Both the position numbers and the translations under genes were made by a program. Below the pieces are notes generated by a model. It did not search any database. It saw nothing but the letters and a program-made list of their open reading frames with translations, and was not told the origin of the DNA. DNA of 64,000 nt from Nitratireductor arenosus (GTDB taxonomy: Bacteria > Pseudomonadota > Alphaproteobacteria > Rhizobiales > Rhizobiaceae), in contig NZ_WPHG01000002.1 of the NCBI RefSeq assembly GCF_009742725.1, positions 248,001-312,000 on the forward strand. Direction: 5' to 3'. This document shows, in pieces, positions 52,371-61,518 of this stretch (position 1 is the first letter of the stretch; the number at the start of each line of letters is the position of its first letter).

Positions 52371-53270
52371 ATGACCGCGCCACTCAACCACCCGCTTCCG
52401 CTGCTCGAGCTCGATGTGTTGCGAACCTTCGTGGCGATCGCCGAGACGGGCAGCTTCACGATGGCGGCAAATGCGGTGTTCCGCACGCCGTCGGCCGTTT
52501 CCATGCAGATCAAGAAACTGGAGGAGGTGTTGGGGCGTTCGGTCTTCACGCGCGACGCACGCTCGGTATCACTGACCAATGACGGCGAAGTGCTGCTCGG
52601 CTATGCGCGCCGGCTGCTGGCGATCAACCGCGAGGCGGTGTCGAAATTCATCATTCCCGACATTACCGGGGTGGTGCGCCTCGGTTCGCCGGACGATTAC
52701 GGCGAGCGGGTGCTGCCGGCGGTGCTGCGGCGCTTTGCCGAAACCCACCCGGCGATCGCCGTCGACGTCACCATCGACCAGAGCGTAAATCTGAAGCGGC
52801 GCATGGCCGAGCGTCAACTCGACATCGTCATCATCACCTGTTGCGCGAAGACGGTACCGGAGGAGGCGGAAATCCTTCTGACCGAGCCGATCGTGTGGGG
52901 CGGGGCGCGCGGAGGCTCGGCGCATCTGCGCGAGCCGCTGCCGGTGTCGCTGTGGGAGGAAGGCTGCATCTGGCGAGCCAACGCGCTCGACGCGCTCGGC
53001 GAGCAGGGCCGCAACTACCGCATCGCCTATATGAGCGCGCACACGGCCGGACAGCGCGCCGCAATCCTCGCGGATCTCGCCGTGGCACCCTTGCCCCGCT
53101 CCTTCATCGGGGGCGACCTGGTCGCGCTCGGCCCGAAGGACGGCATGCCGGAACTCAGCGACTACAATCTCGCCATGATGGTCGCGCCGGAGGCCAGCGC
53201 GCCGGTGCGCGCGGCCGCCGACCACATCCGCGCGACGTTCGAGGCGTTCAAGACGACGGGGCGGTTCTGA
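52371..53270 (+). CDS. LysR family transcriptional regulator
   Basis: Encodes 299 residues. The N-terminal winged helix-turn-helix is LLELDVLRTFVAIAETGSFT with AVFRTPSAVSMQIKKLEEVL. The effector domain follows, with VRLGSPDDYGERVLPAVLRR. It is divergent from the small-gene run, a likely target, and its last 23 bases overlap the convergent hydrolase gene. The effector is unknown. Confidence 0.9.
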   Translation: MTAPLNHPLPLLELDVLRTFVAIAETGSFTMAANAVFRTPSAVSMQIKKLEEVLGRSVFTRDARSVSLTNDGEVLLGYARRLLAINREAVSKFIIPDITGVVRLGSPDDYGERVLPAVLRRFAETHPAIAVDVTIDQSVNLKRRMAERQLDIVIITCCAKTVPEEAEILLTEPIVWGGARGGSAHLREPLPVSLWEEGCIWRANALDALGEQGRNYRIAYMSAHTAGQRAAILADLAVAPLPRSFIGGDLVALGPKDGMPELSDYNLAMMVAPEASAPVRAAADHIRATFEAFKTTGRF

Positions 53271-54186
53271 CCGGTGGCGCCGGGGGCGCGGCCAGCCGTT
53301 CGGACAGAAAGGCGACCATGCGTTCGCGGGCCTCACGCGCTTCCGGCATGTCGATCAGCGGCCAGACGTGGAACATTTTTTCGCCGGTGACGAGCTCGAT
53401 CTCGACGCCGGCCCGGCGGGCCTTTTCGACGAAGACCAGCGTATCAGGATAAAGCAGGTCGCTTGTGCCGGAAAACACCAGGCTTGGCGGCAGCACCGAA
53501 AGGTCGCCGTAAAGCGGGCTGACGCGCCAGTCGGCGACGTCGATACCGGCCGAATAAAGCCGTACCGCCTCCAGCCCGCCGGGAATGTCGAGCCAGGGAT
53601 CGCGCCGCGCGGCGGCCTCGACCTGCGGATTGGTCATCGTCATGTCGAGGCCGGGCGAAATCAAAAGATGCGCGGCGGGCAGGGGCAGCCCCTCCCGGGC
53701 GGCCATCATGGTCAGCACCACGGCCATGTTGCCGCCGGCCGAATCGCCGGCAAGCAGGATGTCGCCCGCCGGAGTTTGCGCCACCATCTGCCGATAAAGC
53801 GTCGTCGCCATGGCGAACATGGCGTGAATGTCGTGCTCGGGCGCGAGCGGATAGATCGGTACGGTGATGCTGATTGCGAGCCGCTCGGCCAGTTCGGCGA
53901 TCAGGTTCCAGTGGAACGGCGTGATCTCGAAACAATAGGCGCCGCCGTGGAAATAGATCAGACGTCTTTCGCTGCGCAGCGTGGGCAGGGCGACCTCGTA
54001 GACGGGAAAACCCTCCACCTGCCGTTGCTTGATATCCAGTCTTCGGCCGATCGTCTGCGGTGGGCGGTAATCTTCCACCTTGCGTGCGGCGGCGATGCGC
54101 TTGTGCAGCGCGGCGGCCGACCGGAACGATTTCTTGCGGGTGTATTTTAGGACCAGCGCGACGAGGCGGCTTTTCAGGCTCTGCAT
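53248..54186 (-). CDS. alpha/beta hydrolase (hormone-sensitive lipase type)
   Basis: Encodes 312 residues. The oxyanion-hole motif YFHGGAYCFEITPFHW and the nucleophile motif LLAGDSAGGNMAVVL identify the HSL (bacterial esterase) family. The acid is probably in GTSDLLYPD, and the His in MFHVWPLIDMPEA. It hydrolyses short or medium acyl esters; natural substrate unknown. The 3' end overlaps that of the LysR gene. Confidence 0.9.
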   Translation of the reverse strand: MQSLKSRLVALVLKYTRKKSFRSAAALHKRIAAARKVEDYRPPQTIGRRLDIKQRQVEGFPVYEVALPTLRSERRLIYFHGGAYCFEITPFHWNLIAELAERLAISITVPIYPLAPEHDIHAMFAMATTLYRQMVAQTPAGDILLAGDSAGGNMAVVLTMMAAREGLPLPAAHLLISPGLDMTMTNPQVEAAARRDPWLDIPGGLEAVRLYSAGIDVADWRVSPLYGDLSVLPPSLVFSGTSDLLYPDTLVFVEKARRAGVEIELVTGEKMFHVWPLIDMPEAREARERMVAFLSERLAAPPAPPVRTAPSS

Positions 54187-54274
54187 ATTCTTCTCCGCTC
54201 ATATGCGCGGAAGTGAATTACGCAGGGGTGTCGCCGTCAAGCGCGCTTGTGGCCTGACGCGGCCTTGCCGGAGG

Positions 54275-56344
54275 TCAGGTGCGCGCGCGGCGCGCGGTCC
54301 GTTCCTCGCGCGAGCGCCGGCGCGGCGCGGCCTGGCCGGGTTCGCCGCCGGGGGACGATTGCGCCCTCGGCGGCAGGGCGACCTGCGCGGCGAGTTTCGG
54401 GAACGGATCGACCTTGTTGGGCAGCGCCATCGCGTGGATGAAATGAGCCTGGAAACGCGGCTCGAGCGCGGTCTCGATCTTTTCGATGCGGCGCACGACC
54501 TCCTCGATCTCGCGGCGATAGTCGCGGTTGAGCAGCGCCATCAGCGCACCGGTGCCCGCGGCGTTGCCGACCGCCTTGACCTCGGCAAGCTCGCAATCGG
54601 GGATCAGGCCGAGCACCATGGCGTATTTCGGGTCGATGAAGGAGCCGAAGGCGCCGGCAAAGCGGATCGTGTCGACATGGTCGATGCCAAGCTTTTCCAT
54701 CAACAGCCGGATGCCGGCGTAAAGCGCCGCCTTGGCGAGCTGGACGGCGCGGACGTCGGTCTGGGTTATCAGGATCTTCTGCGTGCCCTGGTGCAGCACA
54801 TAGGACCAGGTTCGGCCGTCGGCGACGATGCGCGGGTTCCTGGCCGCCAGTGCGCCGTCGATGACGCCGTCCTCGGACATGATGCCGGCGAGATACATTT
54901 CGGCCACCACCTCGATGATGGCGGACCCGCAGACGCCGGTGACGCCGAGCCGGGCGGCGTCGGCCTCGAAGCCTTCATCGTCGGACCACAGCTCCGAGCC
55001 GATGATGGTGAAGCGCGGCTCCAGCGTATCCTTGTCGATGCGCACGCGCTCGATGGCGCCTGGGGCGGCGCGCTGTCCGGAGGTGATTTCGGCGCCCTCG
55101 AAGGCGGGCCCGGTCGGCGACGACGCCGCGACGACGCGCTGGCTGTTGCCGAGCACGATCTCGGCATTGGTTCCGACATCGACCATCAGCATCATGCGCT
55201 CCTGGTGATGCGGCTGTTCGGACAAAACGGCGCCGGCCGCGTCCGCCCCGACATGGCCGGCGATACAGGGCAGCACGTAGACGCGCGCGCCGAAATTGAT
55301 CGCCAGGCCGAGCTCGCTGCCCCAGGAATGGACCGCGCCCGATACGGCAAGCGCGAACGGAGCCTGGCCGAGTTCGGTGGGGTCGATGCCTAAAAACAAG
55401 TGGTGCATGATCGGGTTGCCGACGAAGACGGCGTCCAGAACGTTGTCCTGGTCGACGCCGCCTTCCCGGCAGACTTTTTCGACCAGCGCGTTGACGGCAC
55501 CGCGTACCGCCTTGGTCATGGCCACGCGTCCGTCCGGATTCATCATGACGTAGGAGACCCGGCTCATCAGGTCCTCGCCGAAGCGGATCTGCGGGTTCGA
55601 CGTGCCCGAGGAGGCGGCGATGCGGCCCGACAACAGCGATACCAGATGCATGGCGATGGTGGTCGAGCCGATGTCGCAGGCGATGCCATAGGCCTCGTTG
55701 TGCAGACCGGGCCACAGCGCGATGATGGTGGGGCGCGAGGAGTCGAGATCCTGATGGATGGCGGCCGTCACGCCCCAATTGCCCTTGCGCAGGGTCGCCT
55801 GCACGGTCGGAATAATGTGCTGGGAAACCAGCAGATCCTCCCAGCCCCAGTCGCGCTCCAGCACCGCCTTCAGCCGGTCGAGATCGCCGAGCGGCTTGTG
55901 CATGTCCGGTTCGTCGACCTCGACATAACAGAGCTGGACCGCCGGGTTGCGTTCGATGGTGCGCTCGATCGGGGATTTGCGCACCACTTGGGCGTTGATG
56001 ACGGTGTCTTGCGGCACATCGACGACGAGGTCGCCCTCGATGGTGGCCGAGCAGGACAGCCGGCGGCCGTCCGCCAGGCCGCGTTTGTCGACATAGCGGC
56101 GTTCCCTGCCGCCCATGACTGAAATGTTGTCGAGCGACGAGACGATCTTGTGCTTGGCGAACTGGCCTTCCTGCACCTCGATCTGGCAACGCCCGCAGGT
56201 GGCCCGCCCGCCGCACACGCTTTCCACGTAAACGCCGAGCTCGCGCGCGGCGTCGAGGATCGGCGTGCCCTTGGGAAACCGCCCGCGCTTGCCGGACGGC
56301 ATGAACAGAACCAGGGGATCGGTGAGGTTGGGTGGCGAGTTCAT
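54275..56344 (-). CDS. RACo-like ATP-dependent activator of corrinoid proteins (2Fe-2S + ASKHA)
   Basis: Encodes 689 residues from the ATG at 56344. A ferredoxin-like domain is at residues about 12-95 (VESVCGGRATCGRCQIEV and the later LSCSATIEGD supply four Cys for a 2Fe-2S cluster). After a middle domain, the ASKHA ATPase part has GIACDIGSTTIAMHLVSLLS, MMLMVDVGTNAEIVLGN and DTIRFAGAFGSFIDPKYAM. RACo-type proteins reduce inactive Co(II) corrinoid to Co(I) using ATP. The chain ends with an unusual basic tail (RRRSREERTARRART). It lies downstream of the methyltransferase gene. Confidence 0.88.
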   Translation of the reverse strand: MNSPPNLTDPLVLFMPSGKRGRFPKGTPILDAARELGVYVESVCGGRATCGRCQIEVQEGQFAKHKIVSSLDNISVMGGRERRYVDKRGLADGRRLSCSATIEGDLVVDVPQDTVINAQVVRKSPIERTIERNPAVQLCYVEVDEPDMHKPLGDLDRLKAVLERDWGWEDLLVSQHIIPTVQATLRKGNWGVTAAIHQDLDSSRPTIIALWPGLHNEAYGIACDIGSTTIAMHLVSLLSGRIAASSGTSNPQIRFGEDLMSRVSYVMMNPDGRVAMTKAVRGAVNALVEKVCREGGVDQDNVLDAVFVGNPIMHHLFLGIDPTELGQAPFALAVSGAVHSWGSELGLAINFGARVYVLPCIAGHVGADAAGAVLSEQPHHQERMMLMVDVGTNAEIVLGNSQRVVAASSPTGPAFEGAEITSGQRAAPGAIERVRIDKDTLEPRFTIIGSELWSDDEGFEADAARLGVTGVCGSAIIEVVAEMYLAGIMSEDGVIDGALAARNPRIVADGRTWSYVLHQGTQKILITQTDVRAVQLAKAALYAGIRLLMEKLGIDHVDTIRFAGAFGSFIDPKYAMVLGLIPDCELAEVKAVGNAAGTGALMALLNRDYRREIEEVVRRIEKIETALEPRFQAHFIHAMALPNKVDPFPKLAAQVALPPRAQSSPGGEPGQAAPRRRSREERTARRART

Positions 56345-56513
56345 GCGTGTCGATCCATGGTCCCGAAGCGAATCAGGCTCCACGATCCGCATCGCATTCT
56401 ACGCCCACCGCCGCACCGCGCCATCGCGGACAGGTTCGCGGGGCCGACGGTGGGGCGCGCGGGGCGCATCGCGTTCGTGGCTGTCTCGCGCTCGCACATG
56501 AGTCAGCGTTTTC

Positions 56514-57482
56514 CTATCCTCTCGCGCCCATACGCGCCTCGCGCCCGCCGCGGCGCCGGCCGCCCGAGGCGGCGCCTTCGCCGCCGACGGCGGATGCGGC
56601 GACCGCGTTGCCGCCCTCGGCGGGCTTGTAGTCCTTATAGGTCCTGATCCAGGTGGCGCAGTCCCTGTCGGTGCCGGCAAGCACGTTGGCGCCGCGCACG
56701 GCCTCCATCTCCTGCGGCCGGCAGGGATTCATGATCGCCGAGGTCATGCCGGCACCGATCACCATGGGAATGAAGGCGGCGTTGATGCCGTGGCGGTGCG
56801 GCAGGCCGAAGGAAATGTTGGACAGGCCGCAGGTGGTGTTGACCTTCAGCTCCTCGCGCAGCCGGCGCAGCAGCGCGAAAACCTGCCGGCCGGCGTCGCC
56901 GAGTGCGCCGATTGGCATGACCAGCGGATCGACGACCACGTCCTCGGGTTTGATGCCGTGATCCATGGCGCGCTCGACGATCTTTTTGGCAACGGCGAAA
57001 CGCACGTCCGGGTCCATGGAAATGCCGGTCTCGTCATTGGAGATCGCCACTACCGGGACGTTGTATTTTTTGATCAACGGCAGGATCGCCTCGAGCTTCT
57101 CCTCCTCGCCGGTGACGGAATTGACCAGCGGGCGGCCCTTGGCGACCTGGAGCGCCGCCTCGATCGCGGCGGTCACGGAACTGTCGATCGACAGGGGCAC
57201 GTCGACGAGGTCCTGGACGATTTCCAGCGTCTTGACCAACAGCGCCGGCTCGGTGGCGTTGGGGTCGACGGCCGTGACGCCGGCATTGACGTCGAGCATG
57301 GTCGCTCCGGCGGCGACCTGGGCAAGAGCGTCGTTGCGCACGGTGTCGAAATTGCCTTCCGTCATCTCGGCGGCGAGCTTCTTGCGCCCGGTCGGATTGA
57401 TGCGTTCGCCGATGACGCAAAACGGCTGGTCGAAGCCGATGACGATTTCCTTGCGCGCCGAGGCGACGATGGTGCGGGTCAT
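56514..57482 (-). CDS. methyl-THF:corrinoid methyltransferase (pterin-binding domain)
   Basis: Encodes 322 residues from the ATG at 57482, GGAG six bases upstream. The pterin-binding (dihydropteroate-synthase-like) barrel shows CVIGERINPTGRKKL, AAGATMLDVNAGVTAVDP, VPLSIDSS, LVNSVTGEEEKLE, VVAISNDETG and NTTCGLSNISFGLPHR. This is the AcsE/MtvA-like methyltransferase that moves a methyl group between the corrinoid protein and tetrahydrofolate. The C-terminal 30 residues are Ala/Gly/Arg-rich (GGRRRGGREARMGARG), beyond the normal domain. It follows the metF-type genes by about 60 bases. Confidence 0.88.
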   Translation of the reverse strand: MTRTIVASARKEIVIGFDQPFCVIGERINPTGRKKLAAEMTEGNFDTVRNDALAQVAAGATMLDVNAGVTAVDPNATEPALLVKTLEIVQDLVDVPLSIDSSVTAAIEAALQVAKGRPLVNSVTGEEEKLEAILPLIKKYNVPVVAISNDETGISMDPDVRFAVAKKIVERAMDHGIKPEDVVVDPLVMPIGALGDAGRQVFALLRRLREELKVNTTCGLSNISFGLPHRHGINAAFIPMVIGAGMTSAIMNPCRPQEMEAVRGANVLAGTDRDCATWIRTYKDYKPAEGGNAVAASAVGGEGAASGGRRRGGREARMGARG

Positions 57483-57543
57483 GCTTGTCTCCGAAGACAG
57501 GGCCGGGGCCGTGCCGGTTGGGTTTCTGGTTGCGCCGTGGCCA

Positions 57544-58647
57544 TCAGTTGGCGGCCTCTTTGACGATCTGTTGCGGGGTTTCGCTGCTTTCGTCATGCAG
57601 GATGTGCTCAAGCCGCTCGGCCACCATGACGTCGTCGGCGCGGGCCTCGCGTTTCCAGGGCGTGCGGCCCTTGAGGACGCCGGATTCGTGCACGATCTCG
57701 GCGACGTATTCCTCCTGGCGGTAGGCCATGACGTGGACGCCGGACACGCCGGGGATGTCCTTGACCTCGTTGATGATGTCGATGCACAGCCGTTTGCCTT
57801 CCGCCTTCTGGTCGGCCGCCCCCTCGAGACGGGCGATAACGTGGTCGGGAATGTGGACGCCCGGCACGTTGGCGCGCATCCAGCGCGCGGTGCGCGCGGA
57901 GGCAAGCGGGCCGACGCCGCACAGCACGAACACGTCTTCCAGAAGGCCGAGATCGCGGACCTTTTGCATGTAGTCGCGAAACATCGGCACGTCGTAGCAA
58001 TATTGGCCCTGGACGAACTGGGCGCCGGCGGCGACCTTTTTGGCGAGCCGATGCGCGCGAAAATCATGCGGCGGGGCGAAGGGGTTGATCGCCGCGCCCA
58101 AAAACACGGCCGGCGGTGTGCTCAGCTTCCGCCCGGAGAGGAATTTCGCCTTGTCGCGCATGATGCGCACGGTCTCCAGCAGCGACATGCTGTCGAGGTC
58201 GAAAACCGGTTTGGCGCCGGGCTGGTCGCCGGCCTGCACGCCGTCGCCGGTCAGGCACAAAATGTTGCCCACCCCCATGGCGGCCGCGCCCAGCACGTCG
58301 CCCTGGATGGCGATCCGGTTCCGGTCCCGGCATGAAATCTGGAGAATGGTCGCGTAGCCCATACGGGTCAGGAGCGCGCAAATGCCGACCGAGGACATGT
58401 GGCAGTTGGCGCCCGAGGCGTCGACGGCGTTGATGCCGTCGACCCAGCCGTCGAAGATCGCCGCGCGCTCGTAGACCTCGTGCGGGTTGGCGCTGTCGGG
58501 CGGGTTGAGCTCGGCGGTCACGGCGAATTCGCCGCGCCTGAGAACGCGTTCGAGCCGACCGAGCGAGGAATGGCCGGGCAGGGGATCGAGCGGTAAGTCG
58601 ATGCCGGCGGGATTTTCGTCGGGCTGGACGGGGCGGTGCGTGCTCAT
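57544..58647 (-). CDS. metF: methylenetetrahydrofolate reductase family protein
   Basis: Encodes 367 residues. MetF barrel features are FAVTAELNPPDSANPHEVYE, NAVDASGANCHMSSVGICAL, QISCRDRNRIAIQGDVLGAA and NILCLTGDGVQAGDQPGAK. The N-terminus is longer than E. coli MetF. Next to a corrinoid methyltransferase it probably runs as a methyl-THF oxidation, in partnership with the cysteine-rich protein encoded just upstream, whose stop overlaps this start. A biosynthetic metF is expected elsewhere. Confidence 0.87.
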   Translation of the reverse strand: MSTHRPVQPDENPAGIDLPLDPLPGHSSLGRLERVLRRGEFAVTAELNPPDSANPHEVYERAAIFDGWVDGINAVDASGANCHMSSVGICALLTRMGYATILQISCRDRNRIAIQGDVLGAAAMGVGNILCLTGDGVQAGDQPGAKPVFDLDSMSLLETVRIMRDKAKFLSGRKLSTPPAVFLGAAINPFAPPHDFRAHRLAKKVAAGAQFVQGQYCYDVPMFRDYMQKVRDLGLLEDVFVLCGVGPLASARTARWMRANVPGVHIPDHVIARLEGAADQKAEGKRLCIDIINEVKDIPGVSGVHVMAYRQEEYVAEIVHESGVLKGRTPWKREARADDVMVAERLEHILHDESSETPQQIVKEAAN

Positions 58648-59231
58648 GCCGGTTCTCCGGCGCGTTCCCGCTCGCGCTCGGCGGCGGCTTCGGCGGTCAC
58701 CCGCAGCCAGGCCGAAGTCTCGCGCAAGGACTGGTCGACGGGTTTTTGCACCGTCAGGATCGCATCGCCGCCCGCCATGGCGCGCGAGCCTTCCCAGGCC
58801 TTGACCCACACGCAGGGCATGTCGGGCTCGACCTCGCAATTTCCGTTGGCGCGCACACCGCCACAGGGGCCGTTGCGCAACTGCTTGGGGCAGTTCATCG
58901 GGCACGACATGCCGGTCGACGACAAGACGCACTGGCCGCACATGCGGCAATCGAACAACAACCCCTTGACCCGCTTCTCGACGAATTTCACCGGGGCTTC
59001 CGCACGAGCGTAGCCGACGGCTTTCCAGAACGGGTGCAACAGCAGGAACGCGTCGGCGAAGAAATTGTAGAGCCGCTCGAGAAAGCGGGCATGGCGCACC
59101 GACCAAAGCCGCATGGAATAGCGGCGCTGCACCCGGCGCTGCGGCGAGACGTCGGCGGGACGATAGTCCTTGCGGGCGGCGGCCTTGCGGATGCGGGTGG
59201 CGAGCGTGACCTTTGCGGTGTGTTCAGCCAT
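58644..59231 (-). CDS. MTHFR C-terminal-domain protein, Cys-rich partner of MetF
   Basis: Encodes 195 residues from the ATG at 59231. The core LLFDCRMCGQCVLSSTGMSC followed by PMNCPKQLRNGPCGG matches the methylenetetrahydrofolate reductase C-terminal (zinc/Fe-S) domain that forms MetF-MetV complexes in acetogens. Seven or more cysteines in this stretch suggest an Fe-S or zinc centre passing electrons to or from MetF. It overlaps the virulence-factor gene upstream and the metF start downstream, so all three are co-translated. Confidence 0.85.
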   Translation of the reverse strand: MAEHTAKVTLATRIRKAAARKDYRPADVSPQRRVQRRYSMRLWSVRHARFLERLYNFFADAFLLLHPFWKAVGYARAEAPVKFVEKRVKGLLFDCRMCGQCVLSSTGMSCPMNCPKQLRNGPCGGVRANGNCEVEPDMPCVWVKAWEGSRAMAGGDAILTVQKPVDQSLRETSAWLRVTAEAAAERERERAGEPA

Positions 59232-59526
59232 CGGCGCGCCCTCCCTGCTTGGCGAGCGCGACGAGGCGCTGCTTGTCGTAATCGGCCTCGAGTGCGGCGG
59301 CTGCCTTGTCGGCCTCGGCCTCCAGATCGTCGCCGACGCTGACGGGGTCGGCCTTGCGCCATTCTGCGAGATAGGCGTCGGTGTCGGCCGCGCCCGAGCG
59401 CATGGCGGCCATGTCGATCGCCTCGGAAAAGCGGGCCGGCAATTCGCGCTTGGCGTTGGCCCGGCCCTTCCGGACAATCACCTGAGCCGGAATATCCCGC
59501 CAGTAGACGACGATCAGATCGGCCAT
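59224..59526 (-). CDS. small 'virulence factor' family protein
   Basis: Encodes 100 residues from the ATG at 59526 with GGAG upstream. MADLIVVYWRDIPAQVIVRK followed by KRELPARFSEAIDMAAMRSG matches the PF13769-type 'virulence factor' family, a label without known mechanism. Its stop overlaps the Cys-rich MTHFR protein start by eight bases. It heads the operon with the MTHFR and methyltransferase genes, so a role in the corrinoid pathway is likelier than virulence. Confidence 0.75.
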   Translation of the reverse strand: MADLIVVYWRDIPAQVIVRKGRANAKRELPARFSEAIDMAAMRSGAADTDAYLAEWRKADPVSVGDDLEAEADKAAAALEADYDKQRLVALAKQGGRADG

Positions 59527-59663
59527 CGGCCCGACTCCGCAATGGTACTGGCGGAGCATTGCCGCAACGCTACGAGCGCCGCTTGTTATGAGGCGACGCC
59601 TGGCCATTCAAATGCGACGTCGCTGCCGGACAAGGGCGTCAGTCGTTCAGGGCGGTGGCAATC

Positions 59664-60329
59664 TCACCACCAGCCCGCCGATCCGGCATGGGCGAAGACC
59701 ATGTGTAGCACGGCGCCGGCCGAGGCGATGACGAGGCCGATCACGACCAGGGAAGCGATGCCGACAATGACGGCGATGGCAAACAAGATGCCGTCGCGCT
59801 CCGACATGGCCAGTCCGATGAGCGCGGTGGCGAAGGCGGGCAGCCAGTTGCCGAGCGGCACCGGTAAAACGACGGCGATCGCCAGGATCAGCGCTACCAC
59901 GCCGATCACGCGGTCGCCCCGGCGACGCCAGAACGGCCAGTAGCGCGGCCGGATCAGGGTCTCGAGCCGTACCATGCGTGGAATCAGTCGTTCCGACAGC
60001 GCCCGAAACTGCGCCTGGCTCAGCGATTTGCGCATCAGGAAGCGTGGCAGCCAGGCCGTGCTGCTGCCGGCCACCATCTGCACCGACACGATGATCAGCG
60101 GCGCGCCCAGGATGACGGAGGCGCCGGGCGGCAGCGGCAGCAGGTTGAAGGCGGCGAAAAACACCAGCAGGGCCGCGAAGGAGCGGTCGCCGAGCGCGTC
60201 GCGGATCTGGCCGATGGTGATCGGGCCGTCCGCTTCCGCGGCAAGCCTGGCAAAGACTTCCGACAGCCGACGCGGGCGTCTGCGGCGCACGGGCCGCGGT
60301 TCCACCGCCATGTCGCTAAAGGTGTCCAT
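59664..60329 (-). CDS. ExoD-family exopolysaccharide synthesis protein
   Basis: Encodes 221 residues. Start SEVFARLAAEADGPITIGQI, RDALGDRSFAALLVFFAAFN and LLPLPPGASVILGAPLIIVS are typical of ExoD, with several membrane segments after residue 50. ExoD is required for normal exopolysaccharide production and alkali tolerance in Sinorhizobium. No other exopolysaccharide genes are near. It may be transcribed on its own. Confidence 0.88.
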   Translation of the reverse strand: MDTFSDMAVEPRPVRRRRPRRLSEVFARLAAEADGPITIGQIRDALGDRSFAALLVFFAAFNLLPLPPGASVILGAPLIIVSVQMVAGSSTAWLPRFLMRKSLSQAQFRALSERLIPRMVRLETLIRPRYWPFWRRRGDRVIGVVALILAIAVVLPVPLGNWLPAFATALIGLAMSERDGILFAIAVIVGIASLVVIGLVIASAGAVLHMVFAHAGSAGWW

Positions 60330-60843
60330 GTTCCGTTTTTGTCCGTGGCGCTTTCACCGCCGGCTGTTTCCTACGCCCCACCACCCAGCATAGGCCGGGA
60401 GCGGTTAACCCATTGTGACGGTGCTGCAATAACGGCTGCGCACGCCATTCACCAGCCTGTCCTTAACGGCCTAATTCGACCATGTCGCGCCTTGTGTCAC
60501 GACATGGCGCGCGAAACTCTTATACATTGTGCCTCGCCATGCCGACATTAACGGGGGGCGGGACGAGCGCCAGCGTCAACGCTCCGCCGCGGGCAGGGTG
60601 AATACAGGGAAGAAGACGCATCGCATGCATGGTGTCCGTTGCGGAGGAGCGATCGGATAGACCCAGAATTCGGCGCTTTCGAGACGGGGCGATCTTTCAG
60701 CACTGCTCGCGGCCGGCCCGTTGCCGTTGGCGCAAGGGCGCCTGCGCAGGCTCGTCGCGCTACCGCGGCGCGGGCAACGAGGATTTGACGATTTGCGACT
60801 TTCCCGACAAGACAGCACAGGTTGAGGACGAAGCGGTTGCGTC
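60330..60843. other. 514-base intergenic region
   Basis: No protein or RNA gene that I can support. It holds promoters for ExoD (minus) and the methyltransferase (plus). A dyad CCATGTCG/CGACATGG lies at 60480-60507, and the plus-strand AT-rich CTTATACATTG near 60519 could be part of a promoter. Confidence 0.4.
60480..60507. repeat. 8-bp inverted repeat in the ExoD-methyltransferase intergenic region
   Basis: CCATGTCG (60480-60487) is perfectly matched by CGACATGG (60500-60507) with a 12-base spacer. It may be a regulator site or a chance dyad; there is no U-run. Confidence 0.35.
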
Positions 60844-61455
60844 ATGGCTGAAGACTGGAACGATTACGCGGACGGCTGGGATGACAGCAGCGATGTCAGG
60901 CTCTATGCCGACCGCGCCTTTGCCTCTTTGGTCTCGACCGTGGACATACGCGCTCCGGTCTGGAAATCGAAACGGGTCCTCGATTTTGGATGCGGGACCG
61001 GTTTGCTGGCCGAAAAAGTCGCGCCTTATGTTGGCGGCCTGATCGCCGTGGATACTTCGGACAAAATGATCGCGGTGCTGGAGAGGAAGAAACTCGACCG
61101 TGTGAGTGCTCTTTGCGGCGACATTTTCGACGACGCTTTGCGCGCGCGCATCGGGCCTTCGGGTTTCGATCTGATTTATGCGTCCTCCGTATGCGGTTTT
61201 TTGCCCGATTACGAAAAGACGGTCGTTTCGCTCGCTCGACTGCTTAAGCCCGGGGGGCGGTTTGTCCAATGGGATTGGCTGGCATCGGGCGATGACGGCA
61301 CGGGGCTGACGATGGGTCGGATTGAGCGCGCGCTCGGCAAGGCCGGATTGCAGTCCGTACAAGCCGGACGGGCGTTCTCCATGGCGGCGAACGGTACGGA
61401 TCTGCCCGTTCTGATTGGCGTTGGAACGACCCGGAGCCGTTCGTCTTTGGACTGA
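60844..61455 (+). CDS. class I SAM-dependent methyltransferase
   Basis: Encodes 203 residues. SAM motif I is VLDFGCGTGLLAEKVAP, followed by the acidic GLIAVDTSDKMIAVLE and the post-I FDLIYASSVCGFLPD, then LKPGGRFVQWDW. The N-terminus EDWNDYADGWDD is like small methyltransferases acting on soluble compounds. Substrate unknown. It lies on the opposite strand amid the corrinoid genes, so a link is possible but not shown. Confidence 0.85.
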   Translation: MAEDWNDYADGWDDSSDVRLYADRAFASLVSTVDIRAPVWKSKRVLDFGCGTGLLAEKVAPYVGGLIAVDTSDKMIAVLERKKLDRVSALCGDIFDDALRARIGPSGFDLIYASSVCGFLPDYEKTVVSLARLLKPGGRFVQWDWLASGDDGTGLTMGRIERALGKAGLQSVQAGRAFSMAANGTDLPVLIGVGTTRSRSSLD

Positions 61456-61518
61456 ATCGTTTGATTGCCGGGATGTCACGGTCCGGCAGCGCGCGGAACC
61501 GGACGTCCCCCTCATCGG

